Source: Tritrichomonas musculus (taxonomy: Eukaryota; Parabasalia; Tritrichomonadida; Tritrichomonadidae). Taken from it: a stretch of DNA of 64,000 nucleotides. The position numbers and the translations under genes are program-made. This document shows positions 37,904 through 45,519 of the stretch, piece by piece; positions within the stretch are counted from its first letter, which is position 1; every line of letters starts with the position of its first letter. The DNA lies in NCBI GenBank assembly GCA_039105265.1, contig JAPFFF010000008.1, positions 3,720,001-3,784,000 of the forward strand. The letters are read 5' to 3'. Below the pieces are notes generated by a model, which did not search any database, had not been told where the DNA came from, and worked only from the letters and a program-made list of their open reading frames with translations.

Positions 37904-38381
37904 GTAGACTTGTTATTTTGAGAATCGATATCAAAAACGTCACTTTTTTGCATCTGATACTCGATTATCAGTTTAAAAATCTGATATCGAGATTATCGAT
38001 TATCAAGATATCAGATATGAAATGTGATATAAAAATAATTGTAAACTTGATATCAATTACCGAGATCTCGAGATCTCAAACAGATTTATCTTTTTTTATA
38101 ATTGGTATTTGTGATTTTATAATATTTAAAAATAAATAATATAATGTATTGATGTTTATTTTAAGATTAAAATCAAAAAATACATTCTTTTTATGAAATA
38201 TTTGAAATGAATTACGATCATATATTTATCAAAAAGTTTAATTGAAAATTCTGATATCAAAAGCTGAGAAAAAAAATTCTCGATCTCTGAAATCGATCTC
38301 AAGAATCTGTGCATATTTATGTATCGATATCAAAAAGTCAATCAATTATCGATCTCGAGAATCCGAGAATAACAAGTCTAC
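37904..38381 (+). mobile_element. 478-bp inverted-repeat (MITE-like) element with 6-bp target duplication
   Basis: The ends are GTAGACTTGTTATT at the left and its exact reverse complement AATAACAAGTCTAC at the right. They are flanked by a perfect direct duplication TTATTT (37898-37903 and 38382-38387). The interior has no ORF but is full of short palindromic GATATC, ATCGAT, GAGATCTC and TCGATTATC words that could fold into a long hairpin. A truncated copy sits 3.1 kb upstream. A 6-bp duplication is the size made by Maverick/Polinton integrases, but other elements can make it too. Confidence 0.85.
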
Positions 38382-38543
38382 TTATTTGATTAAAAAATTA
38401 ACGAAAATATTTGAAGGTTAATTAACCAAAATATTAAAATACTGTTATAAAAGGATTCATTTTATTATAATATGAATTATAAAACAAAATAATATTTTTA
38501 TTATAATCACATAAATAAACACACATAAAAAACAATTAAATAT

Positions 38544-39614
38544 TCAAACATCAGAAATAATCGGAATATCTCCTTTCATATAATCAAGTATTTTTTGCCA
38601 TTCGTCACACTTTTCTTTGATCCATTCATTATCTGCAATTTGCTGGGCAGTGAGCCTTTCATTCGGATCTTTTGCGAGCATCCCAGCAAATATACTTTTC
38701 ATTTCATCTGGAATTGCAGGTACTTCAGGAAAGGTTAATTCATATTCATTTATACATCTTGTTATTGGACCAGTATTTTCCCATTTTTTCCCTTCATTTT
38801 CTTCAAGAGCTTTTTCTAAATGATATGGAAAGCATCCAAACATTAATGAATACAGCGTAATACCGAGAGCCCAAACATCTACAGGTTTTGGATTATAATA
38901 GTTAACAGATATTTCAGATGCCATGAAAATTGATGTTCCTCTTACACCGGAAATTTGCTGATCCATTGCTTTCAAATGAAAGGATACGGAATAATCGCAA
39001 AAGGCATAGCCTTCTTCAAATAATAAAATATTGGTTGGCTTTATATCACAATGTACAACATTTCTTGAATGCATATGAGCTAATGCTGAACCAAGCTGGG
39101 ACAAAAATAATATTCCTTCAGAAATTGTCATTACAGGGACAGTTGAACTCTGAAGAGATCCATAAGTTCCAATAGGCATGGATATCATATAATCTCCATT
39201 TGGAAGTTGAAAACAATCGTACATTTTAAGACAATGTGGATGATCTAACAATTGAGCAATTTCATATTCATATGGCATCCCATTTTGCCCTTTATTATTA
39301 ATCATCTTATAGTGTTTGAGAGCGATCGGAGTAGTCGTTCTTGCTTTTAATGCTTTATAAACGATAGCTTCAGCACCATTTCCTAGAACCTTTAGAATTG
39401 TATAACCAGGTATTTCTTCCTGTTCAGTTTGGTTCATTTGAGTTTCTGATTTTTGAATTCTGGATGAAGAGTCTTCAACCAGTGATGAAGCAAAATCATC
39501 GCAAAATCGATTGATTGGATTTTCTATTGCATTAAGAAGAGGATGCTCTTGAAATTCTTTGTATTGCTGGTTCTTACTTTGGGGATCATTGATTTTTGAT
39601 GAGCCAGATCCCAT
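38544..39614 (-). CDS. Putatively N-myristoylated protein kinase, CAMKK-like
   Basis: 356 residues. It begins MGSGSSK, fitting the N-myristoylation pattern (Gly2, Ser6). Kinase domain about 68-335: VLGNGAEAIVYKA loop (third Gly replaced), IALKHYK with the ATP-binding Lys, VVHCDIKPTNILL (HCD in place of HRD), FCDYSVSF (DYS in place of DFG), and GTSIFMASEI (ASE for APE), followed by KPVDVWALGITLYSLMFGCFP. The catalytic and metal-binding Asp residues are kept, so activity is plausible despite several altered residues. The layout (VDVWALG-x-TLYSL, ND-x-W-x-x-x near the end) is nearest to CAMKK/SnRK-activating kinases. Confidence 0.82.
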   Translation of the reverse strand: MGSGSSKINDPQSKNQQYKEFQEHPLLNAIENPINRFCDDFASSLVEDSSSRIQKSETQMNQTEQEEIPGYTILKVLGNGAEAIVYKALKARTTTPIALKHYKMINNKGQNGMPYEYEIAQLLDHPHCLKMYDCFQLPNGDYMISMPIGTYGSLQSSTVPVMTISEGILFLSQLGSALAHMHSRNVVHCDIKPTNILLFEEGYAFCDYSVSFHLKAMDQQISGVRGTSIFMASEISVNYYNPKPVDVWALGITLYSLMFGCFPYHLEKALEENEGKKWENTGPITRCINEYELTFPEVPAIPDEMKSIFAGMLAKDPNERLTAQQIADNEWIKEKCDEWQKILDYMKGDIPIISDV

Positions 39615-39803
39615 ACTCTTAGGGAAAGAATTTAAAGTATTCTCAAAAAGTTATTATGCATTCTCAAAATATTAAAAAAGTTGAATGAATAAAATAAGAT
39701 GATTTAAAGATAAATATAAAATTTAATAAAAGAGAATTACTCCTTTTCGAATCATTTAGAAATTGCACCTTTAAATTTTGTTTAACCTACACTAAAAAAA
39801 ACT

Positions 39804-40316
39804 CTACTTAAGATTTTGAATTGAATTTTGAACGTTCTGAAGCTGCTCTAATAAATTAACAATACCTGAATTTGTAAGTGTAAGATCGAAATTTCCTTGT
39901 GTTGTTATGAATCTGCACTCAACTGAAGGAGATGATTCAGATGTTCCGTATTTAGAGTCGGTTGGAAGTTTAGCAACCCACTTCAGATCGATTAAATGAT
40001 TATCAAAAGGACATGACTGTAAATACCTTTGATAGCATTCTTCTGATTTCTTCTTCCAAAAGGCATGCAAAGCCCTTGAAAGAAGCTTTTCCTCTGCAAA
40101 GAAATTGTTAATTTCGATATCAAATGCTTCGAGATCAAGATGAAGTGCCATTCCGCGTCTGAAAATGGTTGTTAAGTCAGAGATGAGCCTTTGACGAACG
40201 TGCTCATCTATATCGAGAAGTGTTGATGAAATTGATTCTTCTTTTTTATTTCCTAGAACAACTTCAACTGTTGTTTGCATAATTTCCATAAGCCTCTCTT
40301 CGTCAAGAGCTTCCAT
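39804..40316 (-). CDS. COMM-domain protein
   Basis: 170 residues. An N-terminal helical domain (about 1-100) is followed by a C-terminal COMM domain (about 108-168): LIDLKWVAKLPTDSKYGTSE, then VECRFITTQGNFDLTLTNSG and IVNLLEQLQNVQNSIQNL. These show the family's L-x-D-x-x-W start, beta strands and final Leu-rich helix. COMMD proteins form a ten-member ring in the Commander complex for endosomal recycling. The exact COMMD number cannot be told by eye. Confidence 0.78.
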   Translation of the reverse strand: MEALDEERLMEIMQTTVEVVLGNKKEESISSTLLDIDEHVRQRLISDLTTIFRRGMALHLDLEAFDIEINNFFAEEKLLSRALHAFWKKKSEECYQRYLQSCPFDNHLIDLKWVAKLPTDSKYGTSESSPSVECRFITTQGNFDLTLTNSGIVNLLEQLQNVQNSIQNLK

Positions 40317-40922
40317 TATTTATTTGTATAAAGATATTTTGTGAAAATAAATAGTCGACTTTGAATTGTTTTTTCATTGGCACACATACTTTTTGAAGTA
40401 CGATTTTGTTTTTTCAATTGTTTTTTTAAGATGATTAAAAAACATGAAATAATTATAAATCTTATCCAATTAACTGCTTTTTACTTGCCAAAAACAACTA
40501 TATAATACATTTACCCATTAATTCATTTGTTCTTATATCTAAGATGATGAATAATTGAATTCTACTTTTATCGTCATTAAAGCGTTAAAAAGATTAAACA
40601 ATATGCTTATTACCTATTTCAAGACGTTTCTTTATTAATATAGTATTGGTTTATTGCTTGTTTGATATGGCTTGTTTATTTGAAGCCTCTATTAGATGTT
40701 ATAACACATAGCATAGTATTTAAGGTATTAAATAGAATTGTACTAACATCAAACGTGTGATATATAATTAGCATAATTTATATCTTTATTCATCAATATT
40801 GAGTTGGATTGGGGAATCGTATTTTTCTACACCACTTTTTGAAAACTTTTAAACTTTTTGAATACTTTATTAAACATTTTTCATTCAATTTTTGCTAAAT
40901 AAAGCATAAATATTTAGTTCAA
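40317..40922. other. Intergenic region upstream of the cut gene
   Basis: 606 bp, no ORF. The last 100 bp contain two AACTTTTTGAA-type words (40843-40865), TTTTTCATTCAATTTTTG (about 40876-40893) and an A/T-rich leader just before the ATG at 40923. This looks like a genuine promoter for the truncated gene. Confidence 0.5.
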
Positions 40923-41036
40923 ATGGCTTCCCGATTCATCCAGCAATTCAAGGAACCTGATTCGGCTTCGCACAACTTCGTGGTGATCACTGGTGCGTAT
41001 ATTCCTGAAAAATTATGTAAAAATAAAAAAAAATTA
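40923..41036 (+). pseudogene. 5' fragment of a cellular gene cut by a Tc1 insertion
   Basis: The ATG starts a 38-codon coding stretch, MASRFIQQFKEPDSASHNFV then VITGAYIPEKLCKN. Its C-ending codons and clearly higher G+C stand out from the surroundings, as expected for a well-expressed gene. The frame runs into the transposon terminus at 41037, which supplies a TGA at 41040-41042. No continuation of the reading frame is seen after the right end of the element at 42445, so the rest of the gene is missing. The family could not be named from this fragment. Confidence 0.5.
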
Positions 41037-42444
41037 AACTGAGGCCAAAAACTCAGTAACACCATTGAAAAATATATAAAGTTCTGAAAAAGCAAAAAAA
41101 GTGACAAATAAAATTTTATATAAAGAATTATTTTATACAATGGATCAACAATTGGTTATACAAATATGCAATTCAAGCTTAACAAGTAATGAGAAAATAG
41201 CAGCATTAATAGAAAATGGCTATTCAAGTCGTTTTATTCAACAAACAATTGGATGCGGTCCAAATATTATTTCAACAGTTCGTAAAAGTTTAAATGATTC
41301 AGGAGAGCCTCCGGATCAAGCTAAGATCGGACGCCCAACAAAAAAAACTCCTGAAGTCAAATCATTCGTTATCCAGCAAACAATTTCAAATCCATACGTA
41401 TCTGGACGTGATTTAAGTCAACAAATTCAACTTTCTAATGATTTTGACGTAAAAAGTGTCGGCAAATCAACCATTAACTCTATCAGACATGACAATCATT
41501 TCCAATTTCTCCCATCTGTCAAAGAGCCTCGCCTTACAGAAGAACAGATTCAAAAAAGGATCAATTTTTGTTATAGTTACTTGCTTCAGAGAGATAATTT
41601 CCCAGTAATTGGATTTTCCGACGAATCTCGTTTTTCATTATGTTCTGATAAAAATTGGTTATGGAGACAAAGAGGGCAGCATAATGAAAAAGCAATTCAA
41701 TATAAGAATAAATATGAAGGATCAATTATGGTCTGGGGAATGATCGCGCCAAATTATAAACCTGAAATTTTCATTTTTTCAGAATATGAAAATTCAAAGG
41801 TATATCAAGACATGTTAAATGAAAAAAATTATTTAAATGATGCATTAACCTTTTTTACTGGAAATTTTATATTTCAACAGGATGGAGCACGGACACACAC
41901 AACACCAGATTCTATAGATTCGATAAGTAACGTTTGTGATCTTATTATCAACTGGCCACCAAATTCGCCAGATCTTAATCCAATCGAAATGATTTGGTCG
42001 TTAATGGATAAAACAATTGGTTTTTTCAATCCACAAAACGAAACAGAATTGATCGATGCTATAAAATATGCTTGGAATGCAATTAAGCTTGACACTATTA
42101 ATAATTTATGCAACTCATTCACAAGAAGATGCTTTTTATGCTTAAAGAATAGAGGAAAATGTATTCAGCATGAACTTAGAAAGAAAATTGACTATGATGT
42201 TTCACAAGAAGAAATTGATTCTTTAATAGAAGAGTTACAAGAAGATGGAATTAAATTTGAAGAAATTGAAATAATTTTACCAAAAATTGAATAAAAAAAA
42301 TTTTTTTTAAACTTTTTGAGGCGGCCAAAATCTCAGTAACATTTAGCACACCTTTTTCATAAGAATAAAAAATAATTTCTTTTCAATTGTAAAAAAATAC
42401 TTTTAAAAAGTTTAGCAAGTGTTACTGAGTTTTTGACTTCAGTT
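41037..42444 (+). mobile_element. Intact-looking Tc1-type DNA transposon
   Basis: A 1408-bp element bounded by ~26-bp inverted repeats, left AACTGAGGCCAAAAACTCAG and on to TAACAC, right the reverse complement of AACTGAAGTCAAAAACTCAG and on to TAACAC. There are two mismatches. TA dinucleotides flank both ends, as expected for Tc1/mariner insertion. It encodes one transposase. A third, directly oriented copy of the inner terminal sequence lies at 42321-42341. Confidence 0.9.
41140..42294 (+). CDS. Tc1-family DD34E transposase
   Basis: 384 residues from the ATG at 41140; the 13 codons before it begin only with GTG. The N-terminal half has two helix-turn-helix units (about 15-60 and 90-135, with a GRPTKKTP linker resembling the AT-hook/GRPR region). 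The catalytic triad is visible: the first Asp in GFSDESRFSL, the second in FQQDGARTHTT, and Glu in NSPDLNPIEMIW. Exactly 34 residues lie between the second Asp and the Glu, so it is Tc1 (DD34E) rather than mariner (DD34D). No stop or frameshift is seen, so activity is possible. Confidence 0.93.
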   Translation: MDQQLVIQICNSSLTSNEKIAALIENGYSSRFIQQTIGCGPNIISTVRKSLNDSGEPPDQAKIGRPTKKTPEVKSFVIQQTISNPYVSGRDLSQQIQLSNDFDVKSVGKSTINSIRHDNHFQFLPSVKEPRLTEEQIQKRINFCYSYLLQRDNFPVIGFSDESRFSLCSDKNWLWRQRGQHNEKAIQYKNKYEGSIMVWGMIAPNYKPEIFIFSEYENSKVYQDMLNEKNYLNDALTFFTGNFIFQQDGARTHTTPDSIDSISNVCDLIINWPPNSPDLNPIEMIWSLMDKTIGFFNPQNETELIDAIKYAWNAIKLDTINNLCNSFTRRCFLCLKNRGKCIQHELRKKIDYDVSQEEIDSLIEELQEDGIKFEEIEIILPKIE

Positions 42445-42572
42445 TATATAAAAAAAAGCAAATAGTTAAAATTTTAAGGAAAAATTTGGTAAATCGAAAA
42501 TTTATACTTTTTTCGACAGACGTTAACAATAATAAAATACATTTTTCTTGATGTGAATAATAATTTTCGTTA

Positions 42573-42944
42573 TTATTTTAAGTGCGTACGTCCTAAAAAA
42601 GTTGTAAACTTATCAACATTGAATAAACTCATAGAATACATCTTTCAATACTTCCAAATTATGAAAAAGTTTAGGTCAAAAATGATGATATTTGTCCTAA
42701 ACGATCAAAAAATAATTGTTTTTTTGACCGAAAATATTTTACAAAATATAATATTGAACTAAAAAGAAAAAAAATGCATAAAAATATTTTTAATAATATA
42801 TCATCAATCTATGAATAATAAAAGTTTTATTTCCCCAAAAATATAATTGATTTTTCAACTTTTTTTACTCCAAAAAAGATCAAAAATATTTGAGAAATCT
42901 CATTGAATTCTGATCATTGAATTGGACGTACGCCCTTAAAATAA
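42573..42944. mobile_element. 372-bp inverted-repeat unit
   Basis: 21-bp inverted repeats with one mismatch (TTATTTTAAGTGCGTACGTC plus C, and its partner with GGGCGT in place of GTGCGT) at 42573-42593 and 42924-42944. The interior is AT-rich and non-coding. Target duplication not identified. It may be a separate MITE or an internal palindrome of the outer element. Confidence 0.55.
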
Positions 42945-42965
42945 ATCAATATTTTAATTAGTTTT

Positions 42966-43548
42966 TAACCCTTACGGCCGTAGGCCGTAGTTGGAGAGAG
43001 CCGTTGTCAAATCCGTAATTTTGCCGAAACCCCTCTATACAATTGCCGGATTTTATTTGGTCGATTTTGAGAAGAAATTAAATTATATTATTTTTTCAAA
43101 ATCTTTTAAATTCAATTAATATAATTACTTATTAGTAATTTTTTATTACACGTTTTATAATAAATGGAGGAAACTCTTCAGTCTTCTGAAAAAGTTATGA
43201 GATTGAATTTGGATAATAGATTTGAGCAGGCGAAGATGATTTGAGTAAATAATGTTATGCTGATGTTGAATAAAATCAACTTATATAACTGCAAGGACAA
43301 CCATATGCAAGTGAGATTAATTTCTGTAATAAATTGGTTTAGTTTATTAAAATGAATTTTTTATATATATTATAAAGTATTCAAAGCAATTATTCAAAAA
43401 GTTTTGGCTTTACCATTTATTATTTGAAAAAGTTACCGTTTTTTTATATGCCATAATTTCAACTCCATGCGCCGTAATTCCAAAAATCGGTATAAACTAT
43501 TTAAAAATAGGTGATGTCGCCGTAGTTTACAAAACCGCCGAAGGGTTA
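42966..43548. mobile_element. 583-bp MITE with perfect 8-bp target duplication (hAT-like)
   Basis: It starts TAACCCTTACGGCCGTAGGC and ends CCGCCGAAGGGTTA, so the termini are TAACCCTT inverted repeats followed by similar CGGC-rich sequence. A perfect 8-bp duplication TTAGTTTT is present at 42958-42965 and 43549-43556. An 8-bp duplication is characteristic of hAT-superfamily transposition. No transposase frame is present, so it would depend on an element elsewhere. Confidence 0.85.
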
Positions 43549-43740
43549 TTAGTTTTATAAAATTATATTTAAAAATTATGAATGTTTAGCCAAAAACGAT
43601 TGAGAAAAGTTGAATTTTTATATAAAAATTTTTGTCGAAAAAAGTATAAATTTTCGATTTACCAAAAATAGAGTAAGTTAAATTTCACCTTAAGATGAAA
43701 ATTAACCAAAAATAATAATATTATTAGTTCAAATTGGCTG

Positions 43741-44237
43741 TCATGGCCCAAAATATACATTTATAGGAAATCAGATTAATAGAAGCCCAAATACCGTGAA
43801 GTCCTTTTTCAAATCATTTAAACCACACAAAACTTTATTCCCACCGCAGGGACCTCCAAAATCAATCAATGATGAAACAACAAATGGCATTCTGGGGTTA
43901 GTTACGGCTTATCCAACCCAAACTCCTTCGTTTTAGCGGAAAAATTAAATCTGAATATTATTGCCGGCAACTTGAGCAAAATGGTATTTTTGAAGGTCTT
44001 AATAACATATTTGGTCGATGGTGGGTCTGGCCGCAAGATAATGCTCCAGCCCATTCTCATGTAACCCAAAATTTTTTGTCAGAAAAAGTGCCAAGGTCTA
44101 TCGAGTGGCCTGCAAAATCCCCAGACCTCTCACCAATTGAGCAGGTCTGGGATTATATGAAGGATAAGAACATCCCTACGGAAAATATACAGAAGTTTCT
44201 ATACAGAGATTTTCACTTCACAGCTTCCACTAGATAA
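43741..44237 (+). pseudogene. Decayed second Tc1-type transposase
   Basis: The C-terminal half of a transposase is readable. QQMAFWG is followed by an in-frame TAG, then LRLIQPKLLRFSGKIKSEYY, WVWPQDNAPAHSH (second catalytic Asp) and EWPAKSPDLSPIEQVWDYMK (catalytic Glu), with a stop at 44235. The text before QQMAFWG still resembles transposase, but no start or first Asp block is found. Spacing between the last two catalytic residues is 33, and the sequence differs strongly from the intact transposase at 41140, so this is another lineage. No terminal repeats were identified. Confidence 0.8.
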
Positions 44238-45519
44238 AAAGTTTTTGTTGGCTGCTGAGCCTAAAAAAATGAGAATAAAACTCTATTTAAGCACAATATT
44301 TAATATCAAGTGTGGTATATTTTGTTCACACATGATAATATTATTATTATTCGAATTTGTTTTAAGTAAACATTGCTTAATATGGTCATCCAAATATTGC
44401 ATATTATCAATAATTTTTTTTTTCATAATTGTAAATGGACTTTGCATAAAAATAAAATTCAGAATATTTCCTATATATTCCCAAAACATGAAAAGAAAAG
44501 GATTATTAGAATGCAATAAAACAAATCATTTTTTTATTAGACTTATCAAAAATTGAAAGGAAAAAATTGAATAAGTATTCAAAAAGTTTGAAATCCTAGT
44601 TCATCCTTAATAAAAATTTTAATTTTTTTATAATTTTATCTTTTTTAATTCAATTTTTTAACTTTTTGAGAGTATCCGACCAAAAGGAATTTTGGGAGAA
44701 ATTTAAAGGAACAAAGTTCAAAAAGTGGACCATTTGAGAGATTTATATTTTCAATGTAATAAAATAATCAATACAAATATTAAATCGATTATTTTCTCAA
44801 TTATTAAAATATGATTATATATTTATAAAAAAGCAATAATTATAAATTTATCCATTTATTTTAAAATAAATATTATATAATAAATAAATAAAAAATATAA
44901 TTCATGAAACACTTTTGTAACACGAAATAACTTAGTCCTGGTACATTTATTTATCATTGAATTTCAATAATTGAAATAAAATGAATAAAATTTGAAGATA
45001 AAAAAATTACACATGATTTTTAAGATCAGTTAATATGATTATACATTCAATAAAGCATTATATACATAAAGAGATGAAAAAAATTTAGGCAAATTTTTTA
45101 TTAAAACGTAATCCTTGATTTTTCAAGTTATACAACTATATTTACATTAATTAAAATTTATATAATTAAATAACAACAAAGAAAAATCATTGTAATTAAA
45201 TTTAATAATAAAATGATTGTGATAATGATATTTATTTAATTATATATATTAATCTGAAAAAGTTTTTTATTCAATTCTGAAGCAAAAAGAAAACTTTTTT
45301 AAAGGAAAAGAAGATCTAATATCAAATTTCAAAGTTGTTAATAATTTCATTTGCCATTATACCATAATAATTCACAAATGAAAATTGACAAATATTATGA
45401 AAATTGAATAATTCATTTAAATTTTTTGAAACACTAAGTTTATTTTTCAAATTTTTTGAGATAATCAATAATCATCAGAAGTTGAAAAATTGAAAATTTC
45501 TCTTTAAATTAAATGAAAT
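44238..45519. other. 1.3-kb intergenic region
   Basis: No gene is supported. A 103-codon reading at 44245-44556 is hydrophobic/Ile-rich, overlaps an equally open antisense frame and is not called. AACTTTTTGAGAG at about 44659-44671 and words around 44700-44740 resemble promoter spacers, but no ORF follows. The 45400-45519 part is the likely promoter of the DENN gene. Confidence 0.5.

Larger units (their letters stand above)
42485..43666. mobile_element. Inverted-repeat element with 34-bp perfect termini, carrying nested insertions
   Basis: 42485-42518 and 43633-43666 are perfect 34-bp inverted repeats (outer end TTTGGTAAATCGAAAATTTA, inner end TTTTTTCGACA). No transposase frame lies between them. 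The interior contains two further inverted-repeat units (42573-42944 and 42966-43548). Without the latter and its duplicated flank the element would be about 590 bp. No clear target duplication was found at its outer ends. Confidence 0.75.

Noticed and set aside
34803-38154. LTR retrotransposon explanation for the 251-bp direct repeats
   Set aside because: No reverse transcriptase, integrase or gag-like frame lies between them. The right copy continues into an inverted-repeat element with its own target duplication.
44245-44556. 103-codon hydrophobic reading after the decayed transposase
   Set aside because: Ile/Leu/Phe-rich AT noise with an equally open antisense frame; no motif.
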